From: Oscillospiraceae bacterium
GTDB lineage: Bacteria; Bacillota; Clostridia; UBA1381; UBA9506
Direction of reading: 5' to 3'
Assembly: GCA_015068555.1 (NCBI GenBank)
Contig: SVKI01000003.1
Coordinates: 35,286 to 99,285, forward strand
Length of the DNA: 64,000 bases
A program made the position numbers and the translations under genes. Under the pieces are notes generated by a model, which was given only the letters and a program-made list of their open reading frames with translations, made no database searches and had not been told where the DNA came from. Below are positions 57,343 through 64,000 of the stretch, in pieces; the first letter of the stretch is position 1; each line of letters starts with the position of its first letter.

Positions 57343-58104
57343 TTATCCCTGCTCTTCTGCTTTTTCTTTCTTGTCTTGTTTACCGTTTCTCAGTTTACGG
57401 CAATATTGGGTGCAGAGCTTATCGGTACATTCAGAACACCTGAGCGCTAAATTGGTTATTTCTGAAAAACGCTCCGGATACATCATAATACAAAGCTCCC
57501 ATATAAGCCACACAACAAAAGAAAGCGCCAAAAGCGTCTGCGTGTAAAACCCTCTGAGAAATAAAAAGGGCGTAAACATCATTAAATGGTCCCAGTTAAA
57601 AATCCGACAAGTGGTACAGCACTTGTTTTTCATAATGAGCCGGAACGGACACCAAATCAGCACGCAAATCAAATCTGCTACATAAAAGAAAACCGAAATT
57701 AAAAAAACAGAAACCGTATCAAGTAAGCCAAATCCATACAAAACGCCGATGGCGGCCGTCAACAGCCCCCATAAAATGAAGACCTTATAAGCAGAGCGCG
57801 TTGTTGTGATAACATGTTGTTTTAATTTTTGATAGTTAAACGCCTCTTTAATCGGACGAAAACGCACCAAGAACTGCTTTTGCGAACCAATGGAAATATG
57901 TGCTTTAACCGGCATCAGCTGTAGCACCATATCAATAATCCAGATAAGCCACAAAAGATGCAAAACAGAAAACTCAGCAAAAAAACGGAAACCTTCTAAA
58001 ACATCAAAGGCCGAGGGATAGAATATGACCAAAAAAATGGCTGCTGCAAGCACGATACTGCGTCCAAACAGGCGCGCAAAATAAATCCGCCTGGTTTTTG
58101 ACAT
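57343..58104 (-). CDS. Membrane protein of unknown function with paired cysteine motifs
   Basis: A 253-residue protein with about six hydrophobic segments. Two Cys clusters stand out: KNKCCTTCRIFNWDHLMMF in a loop and CSECTDKLCTQYC near the C terminus, followed by a charged K/E-rich tail. I recognise it as a type recurring in Firmicutes but without a known function; the cysteines could bind metal or form disulfides. AGGAAAGAG fits the ATG at 58104 better than the one at 58140. It lies between the lipid kinase and the feo genes, with its own terminator. Confidence 0.75.
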   Translation of the reverse strand: MSKTRRIYFARLFGRSIVLAAAIFLVIFYPSAFDVLEGFRFFAEFSVLHLLWLIWIIDMVLQLMPVKAHISIGSQKQFLVRFRPIKEAFNYQKLKQHVITTTRSAYKVFILWGLLTAAIGVLYGFGLLDTVSVFLISVFFYVADLICVLIWCPFRLIMKNKCCTTCRIFNWDHLMMFTPFLFLRGFYTQTLLALSFVVWLIWELCIMMYPERFSEITNLALRCSECTDKLCTQYCRKLRNGKQDKKEKAEEQG

Positions 58105-58221
58105 TTTCTCTTTCCTGTTTGTCTCCGTGTTAATATCCATATAGCTATATCAATTTCCTTTCCAAATTCAGTTCCTAATGTATCGTACCACAGCAAAGTC
58201 AAAAAGTAAATATTTTTTTAT

Positions 58222-58392
58222 TTAGACGGTTTTCTCCCCATCCTTCTCTTTTCCCTGGCAGTGTGCCTGCGTGCAGTGACCAGCGTGCGGGCAGCCGATG
58301 CAGGCCTGCCCCTTCTTTTTTACTTTGTATATGTACGCAATTGCCCCTGCTGCTAACGCCATCAAAATCAGGGTCAACAACACATTTTCCAT
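58222..58392 (-). CDS. FeoB-associated Cys-rich membrane peptide
   Basis: A 56-residue protein: membrane helix at residues ~4-22 (LLTLILMALAAGAIAYIYKV) then a Cys/His tail with Cys31, Cys34, Cys40 and Cys45 (CIGCPHAGHCTQAHC). It matches the FeoB-associated Cys-rich family that commonly follows feoB in Bacillota. The ATG directly abuts the feoB stop (TAA-ATG), so the genes are coupled. Its role is unclear: possibly binds or relays Fe2+, or stabilises FeoB. Confidence 0.88.
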   Translation of the reverse strand: MENVLLTLILMALAAGAIAYIYKVKKKGQACIGCPHAGHCTQAHCQGKEKDGEKTV

Positions 58393-60423
58393 TTATGCGT
58401 TCATCCTCCATGCCGTTTTTGTCTTTTGCTTTTTGTCCGCTCGTTTTACAAGGTACAAAATACAAGCACCCATAATTGCCACAGCTACAAGGCCCGGTAT
58501 AAATCCTGCGCCTACCGTTCCTGTCGTAAGCAAAGTGCCAAGTTGATAGACTATAAAGGCAACTGTATACCCTGTGCAAAGTTGCAACATCACGCCGCCA
58601 AACATCCACTTTTTATCTCTTATTTCAGCATTCATTGCACCAATTGCTGCAAAGCAAGGCGGCGTAAACAGATTGAACATAAGGTATGCAAGGGCGGCGG
58701 CCTTAGTAATCGCTATAATGCCCGCAATTTCAACTCCGGAACCTTCAATCATCGCAAGTTCATCCATGTTAATGAGATTGTCAAGACCAACAAAGCAGAC
58801 CGCTAATGTACCAACTACATTCTCCTTCGCAATAAAACCGGTGATTGCTGCAGCTGCAAGTTGCCACGAAAGGACACCCACGATCGGGACAAGAAGATAT
58901 GCAAACGGCGTTGCGATTGTTGCAAGGATAGACTGATCCGCTACCTCGGCAACAGAAAGGTTCCATGTGAAGCTTTGCATCAGTTGCACCGCCATGTTAC
59001 AAAGCAGTATGATGGTTGTAGCCTTTACTATATACGCCCATCCGCGACTACACATCGACTTAAAAGCTCCCCAAAAGGAAGGGATCTTGTATTCCGGAAG
59101 TTCAATAATGAAAAACGATTTCTTTGCTTTATAACCCGTCACTTTATTAACCAGCAACGCGCCAAGAAAAATAAGTGCTATACCGGAAAAATACATCAAT
59201 GCGCTCACCCACCAGGCATCCTCAAAAAAAGCGCCCGCAAAAAGAGCAATAACGGGAATTTTGGCCCCGCAGGGCATAAAAGGTGCTAACATGGCCGTTG
59301 CTCTGCGTTCCCGTTCCGTACGAATCGTGCGACTTGCCATAACACCGGGCACGGCGCAACCAATCGTAATAACAAAGGGAATAACAGATTTTCCGGAAAG
59401 GCCTACTCTTTTAAAAATCGGGTCTAAAACTACGGCAACACGAGACATATATCCGCAGTCCTCAAGCAAGGCGATGAGAAAATACATAATCATAATGAGT
59501 GGCAAAAAGCCTACAACCGCAATCACGCCGCCGATAACGCCATCAATTAAAATGGCAGAGAGCAACGGACTGGCATTTTCAAAAAACCCGCCCAACCAAC
59601 TCTGAAACATTTCAAGCAACGGAACAAGACCCGGGATGCTGTTGCCGTTCTCAAACTCATAACCATCAGCAATCCATGTGCCGAGCGTACTTTGAGAGAT
59701 ATAAAACACAAAGAACATCACAACAGCAAAAATCGGAATCCCAAGCCATTTATTTGTCAGAACAGCATCTAATGTATCGCCAAAGTTTTTGTCCTTCGTA
59801 AGAACCTTTCGCGACTCTACCTCTCCCACAATCTGATTAACGAAATCAAATCGCTTCCGATCGGCAAGCTCCGCATTGGCCTTATCTGTAAGTTCAGCAA
59901 CCTTCTGTATGTATGGTGCGGTCTGCACTTTCCCAACACTTGCAACTGCAACATCAACAAGCGTTTTTAGCCCTTGCATAGAAGTAGAAACCGTTTGAAC
60001 AACCGGGCAACCAAGCTTTGCAGAAAGAGCCTCGGCATCAATCTTGTTGCCTTTCTTTTTGTTAAGATCGGTTTTATTCAAAGCAACAACAACCGGAATT
60101 CCGAGCTCCAGAAGCTGTGTAGTGAAAAATAAACTACGGCTTAGGTTCTCTGCATCCACAATATTGATAATAACATCTGGGTTTTCATTCTTCACATAAG
60201 AACTCGTAATGCTTTCTTCACTCGTAAAGGGTGACATCGAATAAGCACCGGGAAGATCAACCGCAATCAGCTGTTCCGCTCCCGCATATGTTTTTTTAAT
60301 TGTATGTTCTTTTTTGTCCACAGTGACACCCGACCAGTTACCAACCTTTTCGTTGCAACCGGTCAAAGCATTATACATAGTCGTCTTGCCTGAGTTAGGA
60401 TTTCCTGTTAAAGCAATTCTCAT
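58393..60423 (-). CDS. feoB: Ferrous iron transporter FeoB
   Basis: A 676-residue Fe2+ permease: N-terminal G domain (G1 GNPNSGKTTMYN, G3 DLPG, G4 NKTD), then two Gate motifs and about ten membrane helices (IPFVITIGCAVPGVMASRTI; FMPCGAKIPVIALFAGAFF). AGGAGGAGAC precedes the ATG. The order feoA-feoB-FeoB-associated peptide is standard. A palindromic metal-regulator box lies 52 bases upstream of its start. Confidence 0.96.
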   Translation of the reverse strand: MRIALTGNPNSGKTTMYNALTGCNEKVGNWSGVTVDKKEHTIKKTYAGAEQLIAVDLPGAYSMSPFTSEESITSSYVKNENPDVIINIVDAENLSRSLFFTTQLLELGIPVVVALNKTDLNKKKGNKIDAEALSAKLGCPVVQTVSTSMQGLKTLVDVAVASVGKVQTAPYIQKVAELTDKANAELADRKRFDFVNQIVGEVESRKVLTKDKNFGDTLDAVLTNKWLGIPIFAVVMFFVFYISQSTLGTWIADGYEFENGNSIPGLVPLLEMFQSWLGGFFENASPLLSAILIDGVIGGVIAVVGFLPLIMIMYFLIALLEDCGYMSRVAVVLDPIFKRVGLSGKSVIPFVITIGCAVPGVMASRTIRTERERRATAMLAPFMPCGAKIPVIALFAGAFFEDAWWVSALMYFSGIALIFLGALLVNKVTGYKAKKSFFIIELPEYKIPSFWGAFKSMCSRGWAYIVKATTIILLCNMAVQLMQSFTWNLSVAEVADQSILATIATPFAYLLVPIVGVLSWQLAAAAITGFIAKENVVGTLAVCFVGLDNLINMDELAMIEGSGVEIAGIIAITKAAALAYLMFNLFTPPCFAAIGAMNAEIRDKKWMFGGVMLQLCTGYTVAFIVYQLGTLLTTGTVGAGFIPGLVAVAIMGACILYLVKRADKKQKTKTAWRMNA

Positions 60424-60474
60424 ATGTCTCCTCCTTATTTCGTTAGTTTTAGAATTATTTACAGCACGCCTTCA

Positions 60475-60490
60475 GTTAGCTTTTGCTAAC
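60475..60490. promoter_or_regulatory. DtxR-type operator between feoA and feoB
   Basis: GTTAGCTTTTGCTAAC, a perfect 16-bp palindrome with 6-bp arms. An identical copy lies in the feoA promoter and a relaxed copy at 60783-60796. Confidence 0.75.
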
Positions 60491-60534
60491 CAATGTGTAA
60501 AAAATAAACAACATACTTCTTCTAAATACATTGA

Positions 60535-60747
60535 TTATATAACAATTGCCTCTGCAAGCTGATTGTCAATATTATACCTGCCATCTTTAATAGCCACAAT
60601 ACATCCTCCCTTTATATGCTGAATGACTGTAACTGCTTCTCCGCTGTAACACCCAAGGGAAAAGAGAAAGGAAGAAAGTTCATCATCGTCAACTTCAATT
60701 CGCCTTATAATATATTCCTTTCCTTCATCCGCATCTCTCAATGTCAT
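60535..60747 (-). CDS. feoA: FeoA-domain protein
   Basis: A 70-residue SH3-like FeoA protein (MTLRDADEGKEYIIRRIEVD, then GCYSGEAVTVIQHIKGG) that supports FeoB activity. AAGGTGA 5 bases before the ATG at 60747 fits best; the longer frame from 60789 overlaps the operator. It lies 111 bases upstream of feoB, with an operator in the gap. Confidence 0.9.
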   Translation of the reverse strand: MTLRDADEGKEYIIRRIEVDDDELSSFLFSLGCYSGEAVTVIQHIKGGCIVAIKDGRYNIDNQLAEAIVI

Positions 60748-60782
60748 GCATGTCACCTTCTTTACCATATAACATCCGTCGA

Positions 60783-60796
60783 TTAGCAACGGCTAA
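60783..60796. promoter_or_regulatory. DtxR-type operator (relaxed copy) in the feoA leader
   Basis: TTAGC-AACG-GCTAA, same arms and spacer length as the two perfect boxes, upstream of the feoA ATG. Confidence 0.6.
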
Positions 60797-60816
60797 CCGG
60801 ACCGTGAAAAAAATCA

Positions 60817-60832
60817 GTTAGCTTTTGCTAAC
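60817..60832. promoter_or_regulatory. DtxR-type operator at the feoA transcription start
   Basis: GTTAGCTTTTGCTAAC, identical to the copy at 60475. It begins just past the -10 of the feoA promoter, where a bound repressor would block initiation. Confidence 0.8.
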
Positions 60833-60840
60833 CATAAAAT

Positions 60841-60869
60841 AGTATAACACCATTACAAATATTTGTCAA
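60841..60869 (-). promoter_or_regulatory. feoA promoter
   Basis: Minus-strand TTGACA (60864-60869), 17 bases, TATACT (60841-60846). A weaker divergent promoter, TTGATT-N17-TACAAT (60895-60923), serves the DtxR gene on the plus strand. Confidence 0.85.
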
Positions 60870-60965
60870 TCCCTTTTTTTCAAATTTTTTCAACTTGATT
60901 TTTCAGGCAGATTATGATACAATATGTGCATCTGAATCTATCTACAGAAAGGGAGTTGAGCGCAC

Positions 60966-61328
60966 GTGAAGGAATCAGGCGAAATGTATCTGGAATCGAT
61001 TTACGTTCTGTGTCAAAAAAAGCACGGGGTGCGTTCAATCGATGTAGCTGAGCACATGAACTACTCTAAGCCCAGCGTAAGCCGCGCTGTGGGTTTGTTA
61101 AAACAACAGGGATATATCACCGTTTCCCCTGACGGCACTATTTCTCTGACAGAAGAAGGCAAAACAACGGCAGAAAACATTTTTAATCGGCACACCGTTT
61201 TAACGAAAATGCTCGTTTCCTTAGGCGTTGACAACGAAACAGCCACTGAGGATGCCTGTCGAATGGAGCATGTCATCAGTGAGAAAACCTTTCTGGCTAT
61301 GCAAAGATATTTGGCAGAAAAACAATAA
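60966..61328 (+). CDS. DtxR/MntR-family metal-dependent regulator
   Basis: A 120-residue regulator: winged HTH (SIDVAEHMNYSKPSVSRAVG, YITVSPDGTISLTEEGK) and the metal-binding dimerisation domain (FNRHTVLTKMLVSLGVDNET, EDACRMEHVISEKT). It lacks the third SH3 domain, so is MntR-like in size, a little shorter than MntR. Its position opposite feoA and the boxes between them suggest an iron sensor controlling feoAB. GTG start with GGGAG upstream. Confidence 0.9.
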   Translation: MKESGEMYLESIYVLCQKKHGVRSIDVAEHMNYSKPSVSRAVGLLKQQGYITVSPDGTISLTEEGKTTAENIFNRHTVLTKMLVSLGVDNETATEDACRMEHVISEKTFLAMQRYLAEKQ

Positions 61329-61335
61329 ACGCTGT

Positions 61336-61376
61336 ATAATAAAAAGTGCACCCGCAAGGAGTGCACTTTTTATTAT
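61336..61376. terminator. Bidirectional terminator
   Basis: ATAATAAAAAGTGCAC and GTGCACTTTTTATTAT pair around a 9-base loop, between the DtxR and BFD-like genes. Confidence 0.92.
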
Positions 61377-61609
61377 AGGTTGCAATGTGTTTTAAGGCTG
61401 TGGTCCTTTTTCTCGCCGCCCATCATGATTTCAGAAATAACATCTAAAACCTTATCATGGCAGCCGCCACAACCGGTCGAACACTGTGTAATGGCCTTAA
61501 CGCCTTCAAAAGCCTCCAGCACATCATGAAAATCACTGTTCTTTTGCAGAGCATCTTCAATATCCCAATAAGAAACCTTTTTGCAGTTACAGATTGTGTA
61601 ATTTTCCAT
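61373..61609 (-). CDS. BFD-like [2Fe-2S]-binding protein
   Basis: A 78-residue protein with the bacterioferritin-associated-ferredoxin-like domain: Cys8-x-Cys10 (ICNCKKVS) and Cys43...CGGC (QCSTGCGGCHDKV) as cluster ligands. Probably involved in iron release or electron transfer. Fourteen bases after the rubredoxin gene, so likely co-transcribed. Confidence 0.88.
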   Translation of the reverse strand: MENYTICNCKKVSYWDIEDALQKNSDFHDVLEAFEGVKAITQCSTGCGGCHDKVLDVISEIMMGGEKKDHSLKTHCNL

Positions 61610-61623
61610 TTCGGCTCTCTCCC

Positions 61624-61782
61624 TTATTCTGCAGGACTAAAGTTGTCTTTTGAAACACCACACAGCGGACAAACAAAATCATCCGGCAGGTCTTCAAATT
61701 TTACGCCCGGCGCGATGCCGCCATCTGCGTAGCCCTCATTTTCATCATATTCCCAACCACAAATATCGCATACGTACTTCAT
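61624..61782 (-). CDS. Rubredoxin
   Basis: A 52-residue rubredoxin: [18 protein letters not shown] with CxxC at residues 5-8, the hydrophobic core [18 protein letters not shown] with the second CxxC at 38-41, and end DNFSPAE. It binds one iron and carries electrons, often to oxygen-detoxifying enzymes in anaerobes. Together with the BFD-like gene it forms a two-gene electron-carrier operon. AAGGAGA precedes the ATG. Confidence 0.96.
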   Translation of the reverse strand: MKYVCDICGWEYDENEGYADGGIAPGVKFEDLPDDFVCPLCGVSKDNFSPAE

Positions 61783-61923
61783 CTTTATATCTCCTTTTTA
61801 ATAATAGTTATTGTTTTTATTATAATAACATGTATTTTAAAAAAAATCAATACTTTTTTTATATTTTTTTCATTTTGAGTTAAATTATCCCCTAAAATTT
61901 TATTTTCACAAAAAATCTCTTCC

Positions 61924-62286
61924 CTATTCAGATAGGGTGACAGAAGTTATCTGAACCACGATTTTCATAGGATGGAATGTACCTGTACCAAAAGGAATCA
62001 TCAAAATTTCACCAAAAAACCCACTTAAAGGTATTGCAACAACCCCTAAAACCGTAGACACTAAATTCATAACAAAAGCAATCAAAGCTGATTTCAAATA
62101 TGTTTCTTTTAGTAAATATTTTACAAATACTATCTCTATTACAAGACCAATTAATATAACATACCAACTTCTCATACCCTCAGCAATATATAAAGATGGC
62201 CAAACCATATTAGCACTTGCACAAATTGGCATTAAAAGAAACGATATTAAACATACCAAGTTATACTTCAATTTTTCTCTGTTCAT
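61924..62286 (-). CDS. Small polytopic membrane protein, possibly truncated
   Basis: A 120-residue protein with about four hydrophobic segments (YNLVCLISFLLMPICASAN; WYVILIGLVIEIVFVKYLL; LIAFVMNLVSTVLGVVAIPL) and an abrupt end MKIVVQITSVTLSE that looks cut short by comparison with the regular helices before it. No family recognised. A/T-richer than neighbours. AAGGAG supports the ATG at 62286; a longer frame to 62475 reads through a hairpin region and is not used. From 61783 to 61923 only A/T-rich sequence is seen. Confidence 0.6.
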   Translation of the reverse strand: MNREKLKYNLVCLISFLLMPICASANMVWPSLYIAEGMRSWYVILIGLVIEIVFVKYLLKETYLKSALIAFVMNLVSTVLGVVAIPLSGFFGEILMIPFGTGTFHPMKIVVQITSVTLSE

Positions 62287-62356
62287 AGCATTTCTCCTTT
62301 TCGCCATTTTTCGACATCCTTTATAAAAACAGTGCTCGTTTCGTTCAATGTGCCAC

Positions 62357-62524
62357 AACTTGTAGGGGACGGGCCTGCTCGTTCCGTCTTTTTCGGCAGG
62401 AACAAGCCCCTGCCCTACATTATACCATAAGTGCAAGCCGCGAATCGGCTTGCTACACACCGGTACAATAAACACATCGGAATGAAATCCGTTAGGATTT
62501 CAAACTAACATTGTGTTTATTATA
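62357..62524. repeat. Hairpin-rich leader module
   Basis: TGTAGGGGACGGGCCTGCTC (62362-62381) pairs imperfectly with the stretch ending CCTGCCCTACA at 62418. A second hairpin GCAAGCCG/CGGCTTGC spans 62434-62451. AATAAACACA (62467-62476) pairs with TGTGTTTATT (62512-62521) around an inner GAAATCC/GGATTTC hairpin (62484-62501). It shares the boundary sequence CATTATACCATAA with the array near 7908. No ORF. Confidence 0.6.
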
Positions 62525-62547
62525 CCATATAGATCAACTTTTTTCAA
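62519..62547 (-). promoter_or_regulatory. Promoter upstream of the hairpin leader
   Basis: Minus-strand TTGAAA (62542-62547), 17 bases, TATAAT (62519-62524) with extended TGG. The transcript would include the hairpin module before the membrane protein gene at 62286. Confidence 0.6.
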
Positions 62548-62613
62548 TATTTATGCTGTTTTTTACAAAACGCAATGTAATTTCAGTTCTGTTACAGGTG
62601 TACGCATAACAAA

Positions 62614-62659
62614 AGTGACTGCTTCTTAAAACGGAAAGGCGTTTTAAGAAGCGGTCACT
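62614..62659 (-). terminator. Long hairpin, probable terminator of the UroD-family gene
   Basis: AGTGACTGCTTCTTAAAACG and CGTTTTAAGAAGCGGTCACT pair with one mismatch around a 6-base loop, about 75 bases past the stop at 62736. The following minus-strand sequence is TTTTGTTATG. Confidence 0.75.
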
Positions 62660-62735
62660 GTTACATGTGTCATTCAACTGTTTCTCTACTCTTTGCGCGC
62701 AATTATGACTCGCCTCATAATTTGCTTAAATCAAA

Positions 62736-63815
62736 TTAATATGTACATTTTCTTGCTTCATCTGCAAAAGCCATTATCAAATCCTCTTGGGCTTCAAAGA
62801 AGTGGTCAGAGGGGGATAGAACGTAGCCTCCGCCTTCACCTGCCGCCTCAAAACATCTGCGCACCGCCGCTCTCGTTTCTTCCGGGGTACAACCTGTGAA
62901 ATAGTGTCCCTGGTCGAAGCCGCCTATCATGCAGGCTCTGCCGTCAATTATCTTCTTTGCCTTTGCCAGGTCTGTATCTCCTCCCATCTCAGGAGGGGTA
63001 AAGGTTTCCAGAGCATCCGGCTTCATGGAAAGAAGATTTTCCAGAATGGGCATCATTCCGCCACAGGTATGATACACAATTTTTTGTCCGTTTTTATGTG
63101 CCGCTTCAATAATTTTTGCATCATAGGGTGCTACAAACTCGTCTAAAATGCCTGGCGAAATCACCGTTGAGGAAGCATCTCCGCCTCCCAGCTCAATAAT
63201 ATCATACTCTGCGCCCTTTATACTTTCAACATATTCGAGCTTATAGGCCATCATTCTCTCCAGCAGCTCACGTACCCATTGAGGGTCGTCGTATGTTTTC
63301 ATAATGAGATTTTCGATTCCGTACAGACAGGCCGCGTCCTGCCAGCAACCGGGCTGACCGAAGATATCAAAGCCTGGAATGGTTCCTCTTAAAATTACAT
63401 CCTCGCTGTTTTGAGCATTGATTTTTTCAACGTCTGCATAATGTCTTGGGAAATAATCCAGCTTTTCAATATCCGCATCCTCTTTTATAGGATACTCTGT
63501 CACCCACTGGGTGTAGTCATTTTTCTGTATAACCATTGTAAGTCTGCCCTTAGGGGTATCAATGTTATATCTTGTGCTTTTATATTTCTGATCCGGTATA
63601 TCTTCCGTTTCTACATGCCAATCCTTGGATTCATCAACCTTGAGATAACCCACCCATGCAATCTCATCTATTCCAAATTTTTTAAAAAACTCTTTCTGGC
63701 TTATTCCTCCCAAATAGTTTTGGAGGGAATACGGCATAAGATGATGAGTAACAACAGGCAATCTGTCGGGAACCTCTCCCTTTAACACCGCATTAAATCT
63801 TTCTTTTGTTTTCAT
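62736..63815 (-). CDS. Uroporphyrinogen decarboxylase (UroD/MtaA)-family protein
   Basis: A 359-residue TIM-barrel protein of the UroD superfamily, closer to corrinoid-dependent methyltransferases (MtaA/CmuA-like) than to heme HemE: it has the zinc-type motif VYHTCGGMMPIL, the IELGGGDASSTVISP segment and a VLSPSDHFFEAQEDL end, without HemE's N-terminal RQAGR. The genome neighbourhood shows no corrinoid protein gene, so whether it transfers methyl groups is not known. GGAGG precedes the ATG. Confidence 0.85.
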   Translation of the reverse strand: MKTKERFNAVLKGEVPDRLPVVTHHLMPYSLQNYLGGISQKEFFKKFGIDEIAWVGYLKVDESKDWHVETEDIPDQKYKSTRYNIDTPKGRLTMVIQKNDYTQWVTEYPIKEDADIEKLDYFPRHYADVEKINAQNSEDVILRGTIPGFDIFGQPGCWQDAACLYGIENLIMKTYDDPQWVRELLERMMAYKLEYVESIKGAEYDIIELGGGDASSTVISPGILDEFVAPYDAKIIEAAHKNGQKIVYHTCGGMMPILENLLSMKPDALETFTPPEMGGDTDLAKAKKIIDGRACMIGGFDQGHYFTGCTPEETRAAVRRCFEAAGEGGGYVLSPSDHFFEAQEDLIMAFADEARKCTY

Positions 63816-63857
63816 TATTGCCTCCTCCTATCTTATTAGGTTGTATCATAGGAACAA

Positions 63858-63902
63858 ATAATCCGAACGCGTCTGCCACAAGGGAGATCTGGTTCGGATT
63901 AT
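63858..63902 (-). terminator. Terminator after tRNA-Leu
   Basis: ATAATCCGAAC (63858-63868) and GTTCGGATTAT (63892-63902) form an 11-bp stem 8 bases beyond the tRNA 3' end, followed by TTGTTCC on the minus strand. Its loop contains GGCAGACGCG, also present in the D-arm of the tRNA. Confidence 0.75.
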
Positions 63903-63909
63903 ATTGCTT

Positions 63910-63996
63910 TGGTGCGGATAAGAGGACTTGAACCTCCACGAGATTGCTCCCACTAGCACCTGAAGCTAGCGCGTCTGCCAATTCCGCCATATCCGC
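63910..63996 (-). tRNA. tRNA-Leu (CAG)
   Basis: A complete class II tRNA with encoded CCA: acceptor GCGGATA/TATCCGC, D-arm containing GGCAGACGC, anticodon loop TTCAGGT (anticodon CAG) closed by CTAGC/GCTAG, a long variable arm typical of Leu, and T-loop GTTCAAGTC. Confidence 0.97.
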
Positions 63997-64000
63997 ATAT

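Noticed and set aside
58199..58609. 136-codon minus-strand frame at the end of feoB
   Set aside because: An out-of-frame reading across feoB and the FeoB-associated peptide, both of which have clear family motifs.
62287..62475. N-terminal extension of the small membrane protein
   Set aside because: The extension reads through the hairpin leader and a good ribosome binding site lies before the ATG at 62286.

Overview
The window looks like chromosome of an endospore-forming, fermentative member of the Clostridia (Bacillota). Evidence: spore genes (yunB, cwlJ, a gerQ-like gene, spoVT, a bofC-like gene, a dacF-type carboxypeptidase), a T-box leader, an S-layer-homology protein, PPi-dependent phosphofructokinase, rubredoxin, FeoAB and strong AGGAGG ribosome binding sites. 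Genus cannot be named from sequence alone. Both edges cut into chromosome; nothing suggests a plasmid or prophage.

Layout. 1-4.1 kb (minus): wecG/tagA, era, yqzL (a hidden 53-codon gene), recO and the N-terminal half of a B12-binding radical SAM gene. 4.1-4.8 kb: a gene-free repeat zone. 4.8-7.4 kb: an operon of a Gfo/Idh/MocA oxidoreductase and two SDR proteins, one lacking its catalytic residues. 7.4-8.1 kb: a second gene-free zone with a symmetric hairpin array. 8.1-14.9 kb: an XRE regulator, an RbsD/FucU mutarotase, an orphan atypical response regulator, ilvBH, a Na/Pi cotransporter and a sugar isomerase-like TIM barrel. 15.3-16.9 kb: Trp T-box, a small upstream ORF and trpB. 17-21.4 kb: a phosphoglucomutase remnant, an AraC regulator with a CBM9-like protein, an SLH protein and a ymfI-like reductase. 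21.4-28.2 kb: bofC-like and dacF genes, an IS200 element, a heterodimeric ABC exporter and a membrane-anchored unknown.

28.4-31.9 kb: tRNA-Thr, an EamA transporter, HU and the spore genes yunB, cwlJ and gerQ-like. 31.9-38.6 kb: the complete F-type ATP synthase operon atpIBEFHAGDC, with a two-carboxylate c subunit (Na+ signature) and an epsilon subunit lacking its C-terminal helices. 38.6-41.4 kb: wecB, wecA/tagO and a GIY-YIG gene. 41.5-42.2 kb: a transposase-less relative of the IS200 element. 42.2-47.7 kb: PPi-PFK, a GntR/ABC (ytr-like) operon and spoVT. 48-52 kb: folC, vanZ-like and a capsule tyrosine-kinase system. 52.2-56.1 kb: a GH42 beta-galactosidase with an SDR and an AraC regulator. 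56.1-58.1 kb: a lipid kinase and a Cys-containing membrane protein. 58.2-61.8 kb: an iron island (feoA, feoB, a FeoB-associated peptide, a divergent DtxR regulator with palindromic boxes, a BFD-like ferredoxin, rubredoxin). 61.9-64 kb: a small membrane protein behind a hairpin-rich leader, a UroD-family methyltransferase and tRNA-Leu.

How the parts fit: several small sugar-handling sets (Gfo/SDR/SDR, TIM-barrel isomerase, AraC+CBM9-like, GH42+SDR+AraC) suggest plant or host glycan catabolism. wecA, wecB and tagA give undecaprenyl-linked glycan synthesis, with CpsBCD controlling export length. PPi-PFK and a Na+-type ATP synthase suggest energy-thrifty anaerobic metabolism. The most unusual material is non-coding: a 4+4 heptamer hairpin array, tandem 169-bp structured repeats, nested palindromes, paired IS200 ends with and without transposase, and five terminators sharing one core. 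No clearly new defence or biosynthetic system was seen.
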